A stretch of DNA of 64,000 bases from Aradus depressus (Eukaryota; Arthropoda; Insecta; Hemiptera; Aradidae), in contig OY759218.1 in the NCBI GenBank assembly GCA_963662175.1, positions 11,586,001 through 11,650,000 on the forward strand. The letters run 5' to 3'. A program made the translations under genes and the position numbers. Position 1 is the first letter of the stretch; every line of letters begins with the position of its first letter. This document shows positions 38,801 through 47,680 of this stretch, in pieces. The notes under the pieces are model-generated. The model did not search any database. It had not been told where the DNA came from and was given only the letters and a program-made list of their open reading frames with translations.

Positions 38801-41729
38801 GCAATCAGATAGAAGTAGTCCGATTATGGAAGGGGTTACGATTCGAAGTAGGAATCCGAATGTTTATCCAATTTCGAGTCAAAGTTACAGCGATATAACA
38901 GCACCAGAACCTCCGCCAAGGTCCACTCTTAATGCATTAACTATGAAACCGCCTCCTCTTCCGCCAAAAAGGCTGGCAATATCCGCCATTGCTAAACCTC
39001 CACCACGGCCACCCCAATCGGATTACGATTACATAGAGAATTATCATACTACTAATTATGCTGATGTAAATAGTCCACCTCTTCCTGCGCCTGCGCGGAA
39101 AGTTAAGCCTCAAAAAGCAAATTCTGAACCTGAATATTACCTACAACCTTTCCCATTATTGCCACCACCAAAGAAAAAAAATTTGAGTCCAAAATCTTCC
39201 TCAAGAGAACCGCAAATTTCTCCGAAAAATTCTGTAAAAAACTCTTTGGATATAACATTGAGTCAATTAACAAAATCTGGTTTTAGTGAATTGGCTGCAA
39301 CGTTAAATATGTCACCGACCTCATTGTCCAAAATGACGCTTCAAGATTTGACAAAATGTTTGACAAATTTGTCAAACGATTTTCAAAACAAGGAAGTTCT
39401 TGTCAAAACAAATTCGTTGGAACAAGAAAGAACAACAAATAGTGAAAGTTGTTCGCTTCGCGAATCTGTTGAGGAAGATTCATCTCCTTTTACTGCGGAA
39501 TTTGATTCTCATTTTAGTTCTGTTCATGAAGAAAAACAAGAGGAATCTCTTTTTGATAAATATGCGGTTTTTCGAGAGCTCTTGGAAGAAGAGAAGAAAC
39601 AAAATTTGGTTCCTGAACAGGAAGAGACTGATGGCGGTCACAATGTGCCTACAGAAAACGATAAAGTAGAATCTCAAACAACCAAAAATGATAAACCTAG
39701 CGAAGATAGATACGCAGCGCTACGCGAAATTTGTTTGGAGGATAGCGTAGAGAAGTATGATGCAGATTTAAGTGATAAAGAGGATAGCGTGGTTGAACCT
39801 TCGCGATTGGAAGAAGATATTGATCTACTCCCACAATCACGACAACACAGCGAAAGTACAGAATCCCCAACGATTACAATGAAGGAACATCCATCTATCA
39901 TCGAAGCGACGATAATAGAGGAAGATATTAGCGCTCTGGATGCAGACGAGGAAGTTTTAGAAGAGTCAATTCATGAAACGTTGAAAGAAGGAAGCAAAGT
40001 CTATGAAATTAGAGAGGATGAGACTGAAGTTAAGGATGCGCGTGCGGTGTTTTCTCCAGAAACGCTGGAATCTAAAGATCAGACTTCATCTTGGGCCAAA
40101 TTTGATGCAGATTCAGAATTGCCTCTTGAAAGCAGGTCTAGCGCTCATAGTGAAGGACATGTATCCCCTTGGTCCACAGAAAGCAAAGATAATGATTTGT
40201 CGCCTGCTTGTGATAAAAGGAAACATAGGAAAGTAAAAAGGCACAAGCAAGCGGTGTGGCATGAGGACGAGGAATCGGAAGAGGGTTGGGATATGCGATT
40301 AGAACGCAGTTGGAGTCCGTCGTGGAAAGAAAATGGTTGGAGCGATGGAGATTCCGTTTATGATGAAACGCCTCCTTATATTGGGAGGGAGTATCACAGT
40401 CCACGCAGAGGAAGGCGAAGACGTATTTCACCGTGGAATTCTAGAGAGCAATCACCCTGGGAGGAGGATGATAGGGACTGTGAAGATCAATGGGAGAAAA
40501 CACGGTGGAAGGAAGAACCTCGTCAAAGGCCAAAACACCGTGGACCTTCCTGGGAGGAGGACAGAAGAAGACATTTTGACGATCCGCGAAAGCCGCGAAA
40601 ACTTTGGTCAGAAATGGATAGAAAGAGTAGTGGGGAATCGTTAACATGGGACGAAGAGGATAGATATCAAAAGCGAAGTTATGCTGAAAGACGACGGAGA
40701 AAATGGGATGAAGATGTTCATAATAGGAATAGGCGTTGGGAAAGAGATTACGAACCAGGAAAAATTAGCAATAGATATTACAGACACGATCATTATGATC
40801 ACGAGTACGATCGCGCCGAAGAAGAGAATCCTCGTTGGGCGCAACGGCCGCGAAGTTGCGAAAGAGGACGAAGACAATTTTCGTTGCACCACTCAACCGA
40901 ATCCGATTATGGCGAAAGGCGTTACATTCGTAGTAGAGACGGTCACTCAGTTGATATGGACTACAGACGAAAAGCGCATACGCTTCAGTCCCAAAAACAG
41001 AGGCGAAAACACAATCAAACGTCGCCTTTTGAAGACGATTTTACATCGCAGTTTACTTTTAAGGATGTTAGCCCTGGTGGATCAGATGCGTTTGAAGAAA
41101 CGAAAGATCCGCAATTCGATACCACGCCTAAACTATTCAGTCAGGCGAGTCATAGTTCAGACTTTAGTCGAGAAGCAAAAAGTAGTCGTTCTTATCAACA
41201 ATCTCCGTTTGAAGACGATTTCACCCCACCAGAAGCGAGGCGGTGTAGTGGCCGAAGTGCGTCCAGCGAATTGAGCGATCATAGAGAAGATGTTTTCTTT
41301 CCGAATACAAACGAATCGAGGTACAAATGCGAATCCCGGCGTCCAAAAAGTGCCGGTCAAGCCGAATCATCTTTACGTAAAAAAAATATTAAGTTATTCC
41401 ACACGAGCGAATCTTCCTCAACAGGACGCGATTTACCGCATCCAGACAGTGATCAATTGGAAAAAACACTTGCTCAACATATCACAGACCGGAAGCAGTG
41501 CACAGATTTGAAAATAAGGGGTCATTTGAAAAGGTCCGATTCGAATACGAGCCTAAGAAAGTCTGAATCGGTTAATATTTTTGCTAGAAATAATGATCCA
41601 TTTGACGATGATTTTTTTTCGGAGGAAAATTTAAAAATTAACCGAAATAGAGACAAAGTGTTAAAAAATGTTAGCGGTGAGTCCAAATGGAATGAATCAT
41701 TCGATGCATTCACTTTTGAAGAGAAATAA
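26701..41729 (+). CDS. Dab: Disabled (Dab), PTB-domain endocytic/signalling adaptor, six coding exons
   Basis: Dab proteins bind FxNPxY tails of receptors and phosphoinositides through an N-terminal PTB domain, and recruit AP-2, clathrin and SH3 proteins. In Drosophila, Dab acts with Abl and in receptor endocytosis. Exons 26701-26836, 29684-29898, 31552-31695, 32828-32962, 35568-35990 and 38142-41729 join into about 1546 codons with all GT..AG borders. The PTB domain spans about residues 50-195, with the hallmark stretches GVSFKAKLIGILEV, GDRMCQEALADLK, SFIAQDMSDSRAFGYIFG and MRDLFQVVFELKKKEIE. DPF motifs for AP-2, proline-rich SH3 ligands (KPPPLPPKR, KPPPRPP) and two SPFEDDF motifs follow. 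The start is the first in-frame ATG after a stop at 26650. Unrecognised 5' non-coding exons are expected, because the ATG exon has an acceptor (ttgtttcag) before it. Confidence 0.96.
26946..27740 (+). repeat. Repeat family B, interrupted by a DNA element
   Basis: The left end GTCGGTGAATCACTTTCAAT with GAACGAATTAATTAA is followed by the 263-bp insertion 26989-27251, then by the rest of the repeat to CTTTGTATATCTGGGGAAGT. In Dab intron 1. Confidence 0.8.
26989..27251. mobile_element. DNA element with GTCTTCCCACTGTTTTA inverted repeats
   Basis: GTCTTCCCACTGTTTTA near the left end is inverted near the right as TAAAACAGTGGGAAGAC. Subterminal GCGTTGAAAA / TTTTCAACGC also pair. The flanks GAATTAATTAA (26978-26988 and 27252-27262) are direct repeats, compatible with an 11-bp duplication. 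The same right end opens the window. Confidence 0.7.
28625..28723. repeat. Short tandem repeat, about 24-bp unit
   Basis: Four units of TCGGGAGTTATCGTGTTCAA type. The unit matches part of repeat family B (GGGAGTTATCGTGTTCAC), from which it may have arisen. Confidence 0.75.
29684..29898 (+). CDS. Dab: Dab exon 2, N-terminal half of the PTB domain (residues 46-117)
   Basis: Reads DKNEPARFLGDGVSFKAKLI and on to LRLRDEKTG. The acceptor is a pyrimidine run ending in cag at 29681-29683, the donor GTGAGT. The match to insect Dab over this exon is very close. Confidence 0.96.
30118..30888. mobile_element. Long element with inverted ends, in Dab intron 2
   Basis: TCTAATTCCACAAAAATATA at the left is inverted at the right (TTTGTGGAATTAGACAATAT). 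CGCCATCGTCAGCA at 30190 is inverted in the related copy at 37505 (GCTGACGATGGCG). An inner palindrome at 30341-30481 belongs to the element or is nested. No protein. Confidence 0.55.
30341..30481. mobile_element. Palindromic MITE core
   Basis: ACATAATATCGAAGTACAAG at the left is inverted as CTTGTTACTTCGATATTATGT at the right. The same core is in 63778-63926 and, diverged, at about 37147. Confidence 0.7.
30976..31336 (+). mobile_element. tRNA-derived SINE, full length with 13-bp TSD
   Basis: Bounded by TCTTGATATTATC at 30963-30975 and 31337-31349, which sets the ends: GAGGGCGCCGGTAGCTCAGT at the start and AAAACCTAACCTAACC at the end. An internal inverted duplication around the hairpin segment (31036-31110) makes it longer than usual. 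In Dab intron 2. Confidence 0.95.
31552..31695 (+). CDS. Dab: Dab exon 3, PTB domain continued (residues 118-165)
   Basis: Reads DCLYHHPVHKISFIAQDMSD, then SRAFGYIFGSPDTGHRFFGI and KTDKAASQ. Phase 0 on both sides; donor GTTAGT. Confidence 0.97.
31893..31959 (-). mobile_element. SINE head fragment
   Basis: Only the tRNA-like head is left: GGATTGAACCCGC, CTTGACCTCAGTAAGCAAGC, GGGCTACTGGCGCCCTC. Confidence 0.65.
31970..32310 (-). repeat. Repeat family B, partial
   Basis: TTACGAAGTGTCCTGTCTGT at the left and AACCGGTGATTCACCTACGA at the right, with ATTGAGTTACAACCAAATCG inside. In Dab intron 3. Confidence 0.65.
32320..32640 (+). pseudogene. Jockey-like LINE 3' fragment
   Basis: Reads NDPYYVANNTLHTDLNIPLV, then TEVAKSKYKKLFSSMSSH, before stops; this is the C-terminal reverse-transcriptase region followed by a short 3' UTR. 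In Dab intron 3. Confidence 0.65.
32828..32962 (+). CDS. Dab: Dab exon 4, C-terminal helix of the PTB domain (residues 166-210)
   Basis: Reads VVITMRDLFQVVFELKKKEI, then EMAKQQIEQHQ and on to ETVNK. The DLFQVVFELKKKEIE helix closes the PTB fold. Donor GTGAGT, phase 0. Confidence 0.96.
33247..33648 (-). mobile_element. tRNA-derived SINE with 12-bp TSD and a 5'-flank/tail duplication
   Basis: GTGAAACTTAGA flanks both ends (33235-33246 and 33649-33660). The tail and first 30 bp of the element are repeated once together with the flank (33229-33279 and 33280-33335). The head retains GAGCTACCGGCGCCCTC. In Dab intron 4. Confidence 0.92.
33674..34260 (-). pseudogene. Jockey-like LINE fragment, reverse transcriptase C-terminus
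   Basis: The minus strand first reads VVTFTYKKNIPNPTIFLNDM and RVRYLGLIFDAKLTWSHHVQ, then, after a frame change near 33950, TRVMRLITDAPWYVCNTVLH and ADLEIPEVAEVL. The order and motifs are those of Jockey-clade ORF2. In Dab intron 4. Confidence 0.85.
34413..34551. mobile_element. Small palindromic MITE
   Basis: TTTCATACTGGCATTACTGG is inverted as CCAGTAACGCCAGTATGAAA; the outer ends are CACTCCC...GGAGGGGG..GAGTG. A related copy is at 36070-36249. Confidence 0.75.
34780..35325. other. Unclassified intronic sequence in Dab intron 4
   Basis: Contains two partly similar segments (GCTTGAGAATGAGTATTC-type and GTTACGATATAACAAATTGA-type, both followed by a CTCTGCGTC..GAGTACCA motif at about 34990 and 35190), so it looks like a diverged repeat. 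No ORF of interest. Confidence 0.35.
35330..35520 (-). repeat. Repeat family B, end fragment
   Basis: GCCGTAATAACTGCCGCTTT, TTTTCAGCCCAAACGGTCGA and TACTGGGGAAGTACATTGCC, ending about 50 bp before Dab exon 5. Confidence 0.7.
35568..35990 (+). CDS. Dab: Dab exon 5, acidic linker with DPF motifs (residues 211-351)
   Basis: Contains the conserved acidic helix HIMDLLDLELELSNIQQGI, then SDPFGPP and LDPFGDSF motifs that in Dab proteins bind the AP-2 appendage, then KIPPPPESGKK. Acceptor atttcag; donor GTAAGC after Ala351. Phase 0. Confidence 0.95.
36070..36249. mobile_element. Small palindromic MITE, second copy
   Basis: CACTCTTCCCCTCCCAAATT and TACTGGCGTTATTG at the left; CCCAGTAACGTGATTA and GAGGGGGAAGTG at the right. 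Same family as 34413-34551. In Dab intron 5. Confidence 0.65.
36311..37330. mobile_element. Palindromic MITE split by a hAT element
   Basis: AAAATCGAGAAAATATAATG at 36317 is inverted near 37300-37325 (CATTACATTTTCTCGATTTT). Inner arms TATATAAGAAATAAG and CTTATTTCTTATATA also pair. The hAT insertion 36368-37099 separates the left arm. The element shares its core with 63778-63926. Confidence 0.7.
36368..37099 (+). mobile_element. hAT element with transposase remnant and 8-bp TSD
   Basis: Ends GAGAGTTGGGC and GCCCAACTCTG are inverted repeats; TTTTATAG flanks both sides (36360-36367 and 37100-37107), the 8-bp duplication typical of hAT. Positions 36706-36894 read LNTRFKHVLNFSEADAQYAA, then LAAFSNPRFKNRWLACL, resembling the C-terminal part of hAT/ZBED-type transposases. 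Subterminal copies of TAATCGTTACGATTAC-like motifs are dense at both ends. Confidence 0.85.
37330..37620. mobile_element. Right part of the long inverted-end element
   Basis: Shares with 30690-30900 the order: AATATTCTGTTAA, CCTCCCATGGA, TAGGTATTCTCATGTAACC, TTTTTGTGGAATTAGACAAT, ATAAAAGTTAAAAACAAGT. Adjacent to the palindromic MITE. Confidence 0.55.
37822..38087 (-). mobile_element. tRNA-derived SINE copy, truncated at the head
   Basis: AGTCATATCGCCTATTACCA, GGCTCGGGACCATCGCTTTC, CTCGGCCGGGTTTCGAAC. The A-box part is missing. It ends only about 55 bp before Dab exon 6. Confidence 0.8.
38142..41729 (+). CDS. Dab: Dab exon 6, 3.6 kb terminal exon (residues 352-1546)
   Basis: Begins IIEESGLKKLESLLHREPFD after a cag acceptor and runs open for 1195 codons to TAA at 41727-41729. 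It holds a DPF cluster (NDPFQEDPFDKDPF, NDPFEKF), SH3 ligands, a helical LSQLTKSGFSELAATLN stretch, a long acidic region, a tryptophan-rich charged block at about residues 1050-1250, two SPFEDDF motifs at about 1313 and 1373, and a C-terminal NDPFDDDFF. Outside the short motifs it is predicted disordered from composition. Such a long last exon is common for insect Dab. Confidence 0.95.
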   Translation: MIEESGLKKLESLLHREPFDVFTDLDPLGTGRSKPYIDKKDFFQDLKNPPKKVLKELACEPDGKHPNECDCETNSQLVSKSEQAKGAKSTLPNVFNDPFQEDPFDKDPFLEVDFSRNIFTPNSSNDPFEKFADFGSFESSKEEIVAEKSKSFEAESTPKQTPLRVSLPPEKLGNVDSVPMSPLQSRKLNRLQKNYTISCVIKPPSPVPKRNRIITQISGEQSDRSSPIMEGVTIRSRNPNVYPISSQSYSDITAPEPPPRSTLNALTMKPPPLPPKRLAISAIAKPPPRPPQSDYDYIENYHTTNYADVNSPPLPAPARKVKPQKANSEPEYYLQPFPLLPPPKKKNLSPKSSSREPQISPKNSVKNSLDITLSQLTKSGFSELAATLNMSPTSLSKMTLQDLTKCLTNLSNDFQNKEVLVKTNSLEQERTTNSESCSLRESVEEDSSPFTAEFDSHFSSVHEEKQEESLFDKYAVFRELLEEEKKQNLVPEQEETDGGHNVPTENDKVESQTTKNDKPSEDRYAALREICLEDSVEKYDADLSDKEDSVVEPSRLEEDIDLLPQSRQHSESTESPTITMKEHPSIIEATIIEEDISALDADEEVLEESIHETLKEGSKVYEIREDETEVKDARAVFSPETLESKDQTSSWAKFDADSELPLESRSSAHSEGHVSPWSTESKDNDLSPACDKRKHRKVKRHKQAVWHEDEESEEGWDMRLERSWSPSWKENGWSDGDSVYDETPPYIGREYHSPRRGRRRRISPWNSREQSPWEEDDRDCEDQWEKTRWKEEPRQRPKHRGPSWEEDRRRHFDDPRKPRKLWSEMDRKSSGESLTWDEEDRYQKRSYAERRRRKWDEDVHNRNRRWERDYEPGKISNRYYRHDHYDHEYDRAEEENPRWAQRPRSCERGRRQFSLHHSTESDYGERRYIRSRDGHSVDMDYRRKAHTLQSQKQRRKHNQTSPFEDDFTSQFTFKDVSPGGSDAFEETKDPQFDTTPKLFSQASHSSDFSREAKSSRSYQQSPFEDDFTPPEARRCSGRSASSELSDHREDVFFPNTNESRYKCESRRPKSAGQAESSLRKKNIKLFHTSESSSTGRDLPHPDSDQLEKTLAQHITDRKQCTDLKIRGHLKRSDSNTSLRKSESVNIFARNNDPFDDDFFSEENLKINRNRDKVLKNVSGESKWNESFDAFTFEEK

Positions 41730-41945
41730 TACCAATTGATATTTTCGAAGTTCCTTTAAAAATCCATTAATATTCAATTATTTGTTACAATAATTTGCAT
41801 GTGTTGGTTTCAGTTTGTAGAGTGGACAAAGCCATGACAGTGAGTAAATTGATTTTTTCTTTGGCACTTGAGATTTTAATAAATTCTGTAGGATTGCAAA
41901 TAAACAATTCTCTGTTGAATGCTTACATAAATAAATAAAATTAGA
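41730..41945 (+). promoter_or_regulatory. Dab 3' UTR start with candidate poly(A) signals
   Basis: AT-rich sequence after the Dab stop with AATAAA at 41878-41883 and overlapping copies at 41930-41939. In AT-rich DNA these hexamers are frequent, so the real cleavage site may lie further downstream; the next kilobases are also free of obvious repeats and could be UTR. Confidence 0.35.
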
Positions 41946-44900
41946 GAAAATGGAATATATTCATTATTTATAGCCATTACTTACTTTTTTTTTACTTTTC
42001 TTTTAACTGAATTCATTTATGTAAGCATAAACACCTAGATAGATACTTCATTTCGACAGGGTAGATTGGCGCAATTTCATTGATACCAAAAAAAAAAAAT
42101 TAACTGATTAAGAATATAAAAAATATATTTTTTAATTTATTCGTGTCTGTTACAGTGGACATAATCTGCGGGTAATAAGCCCAACATTTTGAAAAATGAG
42201 CTATTTTTAAGCGAATTTCTGATACTTCTTGAATATGCTTGTCTACTGGAATTGCATAAAAAGAACAGTCCATTTTATAATAAATGAAAACTGAAAAAAA
42301 ATTTCATTCATTACCAAAACCGATTTTATCGGTAAAATTATAACAAAACATTGTTTCATTTTTTGGCCTTTACCCTCATTTTTTCGTCCACTCCACATTT
42401 GAGTCTCATTTAATTAATCAATTGTCATGAATAAGTTTAATTTAATTTTATAAATGTATTATTCCTTTATTTTTTTCTCTCTATTTATTTATTTTTTCAA
42501 AAAGGTTTTATATATATTTGTAAGTAATCTAAAGAATATATAGATGTATAAATGTGTAAATGATAGTTGTAATCTTAATATAATTTTATGTATATATGTG
42601 TATTTATTAAATGAATCAAAGAAAAGAGTGTATCTTATTAAACGATATTTATGAATTTCTTTTGTTGTGAATTCGTTGGTTGGGCATATACTGTGCAGTC
42701 AATAATTAAATTTATATATTTTTGTCTGCAGGGACAGTAAATTGATGTACTTGTAAAATTATGTTGTATTTTATGAAATTATGTTGTATTTTATGAATAT
42801 TATTTTATTTTGTTTTATTTGCTCGTATGGTGTCCCCTAAGTAAGAGATATAGAATTTCTAGGTTATCGTAAAAACTAACGGAAAATGCTCTTATGAACT
42901 TAGACTTATTTTCTTATGAAGTCTAGAAATGCTGTGTTTCCAAACTATGAATTAAAAAAAAAAAAATTAAATTTTAGACTATTTAATAATTGATTTCAAT
43001 GTATTTTCTCCTGAGGAATCGGATAACGTTGACTCCAATTTGATTAGGATGACAGCTTACAATTAAACAGTGAATTCACAGATTTCTTGTGGTTTTTTTG
43101 TGTATTTAGTTTCATGTCAGTAAGTAAACAGTTGCATTTGTGTAGGAAATGAAATTTAGACTAAAAAAATCGTCAGCAATGTTCTTCTCCAGTTGAAATT
43201 ATTTGTAAATGAATTGAAAGTTACTCGAATCACAATGGAATCTCTGCAATTCGATTTCTCAAGTGAAAATGGATCGAGATCACCTCCCATATTGTTAAAT
43301 AGAGTATATTCAGAACTTTTAAAATTTGATAGCATTTATTTTCTTCATATTTTTGACCAATTAAACCTAAATACTTGCACGATACTAGTATCTGTCTATT
43401 TAAAAACCAAACCAATTTGTTTGTCCTCCATTTTTTAAATGTTGTTTTTTAATTGCTTTATTTAATAACTACAAAGTTTAACGCTTATTATGTTGATTGT
43501 AATTAATTGTTTAATACTAATACTCAGTAAATTAATAATTTTAAAAAGATATAGAAATTGATTGACCTATTGATATTTTCTAATGTTTTGTAAATATTAT
43601 TTATTTTATTAAGAGCGTATATATTTAAACAAGTGATAAAATATATTAAATTTTAGATCTACTGTCTGTTCCCGATTGGAAGTCGCACCAAGCCGTCCCC
43701 CATTTTACCTACTGCATATTACTGGAAATGCTCTCTTGTTTTTTTAATATATATTTCATTTTTGATACATGAAAACATATGATGACGTCAGTTGACTAAC
43801 TTAATGTTTAAAAAAGGTAATATAATACCCTTCTCTCATTTAATTATCTTTTTTCTCCCCCTTTTCGTACCACGTGACTTCCAGTTGTGGACGAACTATT
43901 TGTACTCATTGGTATTCTAGTCTCTTGGATAACTCGTTGAAAAGATTTTATTGACTTCATATTTATGTATTTTTATTTTTTAATATTATTTTTTACAAAC
44001 TAAATACATTATTTCGTCACATTGTTTATTCTGTTACCTAGCCAGTTTTGTATAAGAAAAGTATACGTAAGCGTGTTCCTAACAAAGATTAGCGAGAATA
44101 AATCCACGAATTATGTGTTTTTTCTTGTTTTTTTTAACTCATATTTATATTTTTAACATTTTGTTTTTCTTTTTGGCACTCTGGTATTACTTATATAATG
44201 TCGGAAGAGTAATCCTGGTTTTTAGTGTTGGAAGAAATAAATTAAATAGGAAGAAAAATAGATAAAATGCTATTTCTTCTGCCGCAGAAATGACTAAAAA
44301 AATACATTTTCTTATTATTTTTCCTTTAATTGAATTTGATTAATGAAACAGTAAAACTCCAGAATTACTTTTTTTCAACCATTTTGAACTAATGCATGAA
44401 GCAAAAAAAATGTATTGAAAGAAGGAAATAAAAATATAAGAAAAAACACCTCATTCGTCAATTAATTTGTCCTAACTTATTGAGCAAGTTTTCATGAAAC
44501 GTTACACTTAATAGTTGAATAACATTTTATCAACTCATCTGCATTTTGGTTAATGTTAAGGAATGCAGTTGTTTATTTATGATGTACATAAATACATGAC
44601 ATGACTTATGGGGTTTTTTCCCCCATAAAAGAAAATAAATCAAATATATTTTTTAATGAAAAAGCTTTTAATTTCTTCTTGAATCACCGGATAAAAAAGT
44701 TGAACATCCATTTGTTTTAATAATTTTTTTTAGTAACAGGTTACAGTGACTGATACCAATAATAGATACCAGTGCAGTAAAAGTTTTCAGTAACTGCTTT
44801 ATCCCCCATGGTCAGATTGAGGAAAAAAACAAAAATTATACAATTGGGCTATAGCCCAATATAAGGATGTGTGGAAATGACTATGGTCTCTAGAAAGAAT

Positions 44901-45225
44901 GAACTTGGAATTAACTTCTCATCTATTTTCATCAATTCAATTGTTATATATACATACATGTCAAAAAAATATATTTTGCCAGGAACGAGTCCTAGTATTC
45001 ACCGATTCGACCAAGATGTGGAAATTAGGACTGAATCATTATGATTCATGTCATTATCAAAAAGACCTTCTCCCGTGTTTTCATCGGTAAATATTAGAAC
45101 TCGCCGATATATTTTGAAAAATCATTCAAATAAAGTTACACTCTATGTACAATATAAAAAAAATAGTGTAATTTCTTGAGGAAGGGTCCTACCACAGCTG
45201 AAAACTCTTGTACTTAACCAACAAA
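41946..45225. other. Repeat-poor AT-rich sequence between Dab and the MFS gene
   Basis: No repeat family of the window is present here, and no protein-like frame was found; the longest short frames have no recognisable composition. It may include long 3' UTR of Dab, which would explain the absence of insertions. Confidence 0.5.
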
Positions 45226-45231
45226 AAAAAA

Positions 45232-45515
45232 TTGTCGGTGAATCACAGCACGAATTAATCAATTACGTTTTCGCTCTCCCTCCAAAGCCAATGGACCGTT
45301 TGGGCTAAAACTCGATATTTGATTCACATAGTGGCTTCTGAATCCTCAAATTAAATTTTGTGTCGATTACAATGGCAGTTATTTACGTCGAGTCCCTCTT
45401 CTCTGGTCTCCCCTTCCCTTTGATCGGATAGCGGAACGTAGGTGCCATCCTTGTGGAGTTTTGAATTTAAATTTCATGTATCGACATTCATTACATCGGC
45501 AGTTATTGGGAGAGC
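45232..45515 (+). repeat. Repeat family B, 5' two thirds
   Basis: GTCGGTGAATCACAGCACGA (left end with an 18-bp deletion), CCAATGGACCGTTTGGGCTA and ACATTCATTACATCGGCAGT; the right end is absent. Confidence 0.7.
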
Positions 45516-46179
45516 TCAATTACATCTGGAATGTTAATAAAAACTTTAAGACCTGAGTCAGGTTTCTTCACACTTCAGGCAAGTTCGAACAGAAAACAGT
45601 GTGGTAGGCTATAGAAAACCGTGGAACTCTATTTCCTTCTTGACTCAAGCCAATTATGGATATATTATTCATTTTTCGTACTATTCCATGCGATTACATT
45701 TTAATTTTAATAATATTTTTGCAAAAACTGCAGAATCGAAATATTAACAATAACTATTAAATATGTTTACATAATCATTCAAATCACATTTCATCGACAT
45801 ACATAAAAATATAAGTTAAACAAATAAATTCCAATATCTCATGTTAAAATACTTCTATCACATAGAAACTCAGTCGACTTTAACATGGTCTCATTCAAAA
45901 GTTGGATAGGCAATATCGCTTATAGCTCATTAACTGAAAATCAGATTTTTTTTTTTTCAAATTTATTTGCACTTAAAATTTGCATTAGTTACTAGGATCA
46001 AAAATATTTCCCCCTTCTCTACCATGCTAATCCTTTTTTTCCCCCTCATATGGGAAAAAATCCCTCCGCATGGCCACCCTGACAAATTGTCCATCTGAGT
46101 ATTTTAAATTATACACAATTACATCGCCACTATATACATCTGAAGGCTGATACTTCATACAATAATTTAAAAAATAATA

Positions 46180-46185
46180 TTTATT
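46180..46185 (-). promoter_or_regulatory. Candidate poly(A) signal of the MFS transporter gene
   Basis: AATAAA on the minus strand, about 135 bp downstream of the stop codon, in otherwise AT-rich sequence. It is the nearest canonical hexamer I noticed; use is inferred only from position. Confidence 0.4.
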
Positions 46186-46318
46186 ATTAAACAAAGCGAA
46201 AAATTAATATTACTTCAAACAGCGAAGGTATTCTTGAAAGAATTAACAGCCTATTTTATGAACAAAAAAACAAAACAATGCTGTACAAATATTTTACAAT
46301 TTTGTAAATTATTCAAGT

Positions 46319-46491
46319 TTACAAATAATGACTTTCGGTGATTTTATTAACTTCGGCTTGACTGTTCGGTTGCTCTGTGACTGTAAAGCCGCCATTTTCT
46401 ACACCGGTCATATTTTGAGACGTTGGTTGCTTCGCTGGCTTATTTTGTTTGCCGCCCATCATCAGTGCAGTTATACCAAATAATATCGAGC
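46319..46491 (-). CDS. MFS transporter last exon
   Basis: Completes helix 12 (SILFGITALMMGG) and gives a polar cytosolic tail rich in Q, N and T, ending SHYL before TAA. The acceptor is attttag. Confidence 0.88.
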
Positions 46492-47637
46492 CTAAAATAG
46501 TTTAAAAAAATTATTAGCCACAATTACATCAAAATTACAAAAATATAGTTAAGGAGATTGTTTAAAAATAGTGTAAAATTGTACATACTAAGTACAATAA
46601 ATTAATTTTATTACATTATTTTGAAAAATCCAGCTGATCGAATTTATACAATTTTGTGAATTCGTACATTTTTAACTTCAGGACTTATGTACTTCCCCAG
46701 AAGGAATTATTCAATTAGGTTTTCGCTCTCTCTCCAAAACATATTTGGGCTAAAAATCAATAGCTGACTTTCATAGGAGTGTCGATTATACTACATCGGC
46801 AGCGTGTTTGAGACGAGCCCCTTAGCTTTGTTAGTTATTATGATTCATGCCCGGGCTTTAACTACGAGGTCATATCGCCTACTACCAGAACGCTCTTTCG
46901 TCACTCTGGTGGACATCAGCCCGACTCTATTGTGGAAGTTCTAAATTTTGCCTACCCTAAATTTTTATTCACCTACGGCAGGGGTCTTTAACGAGTACCG
47001 GACATCGTACAGGCTCGGGACCATCGCTTAACGTCCCATCCGAAGGACGGCGTGCTTAAGTTTATTTTATCTGGGAGGTAAAATAAACTTCAGCACGCCG
47101 TCCTTCGGATTTTACCTCCGAGGTAAAATTAACTAAGGGCCTGGGCCAGGTTCCGAACCCACGATCTTGAGCTCAGAAGGTAAGCATGCATAGAGCCTCA
47201 TAGGGATAGAATGGATATATCAAGGCGAAGTTTCATATGTGTATCCAGAACCCCCAAAGGAACGACTCATATCAATTGTCAGCCAAGAGGAAGTGGGGGA
47301 TTAGAGAAGGGAGCCTTACTCAAAAACTCCAATGTAACGAATGTATCAACACACTATGTAGTCTGAAGATTCAGAAGTCCCTGAGAAAGACATCTCACCT
47401 ATTGATTATCAATCAAGTAAATTGCGTTAACCCAATTTGATCTAAAGAGGAAGTGCGGAAAGTTCTCTTAGTTCATTAATTCGCGCTGGAAAAGTAGATT
47501 ACCGGTGTTTCAGAGATTTTATTTCTGAAAAATTGACCATTACATATATATATAATAAATTATATTGGCACTGTAATGGTCAATTTTTTAAAAATAAAAT
47601 ATCTGAAACACCGGTAATCTTCTATATCTATCTACTA

Positions 47638-47680
<43 letters not shown>

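Noticed and set aside
40138..41360. Overlapping ORFs in other frames within the last Dab exon (up to 197 codons)
   Set aside because: Shadows of the long Dab frame with biased codons; no start context or homology suggests use.
43193..43438. 81-codon ORF in the Dab/MFS spacer
   Set aside because: No recognisable motif, no splice context, and composition like random AT-rich frames.
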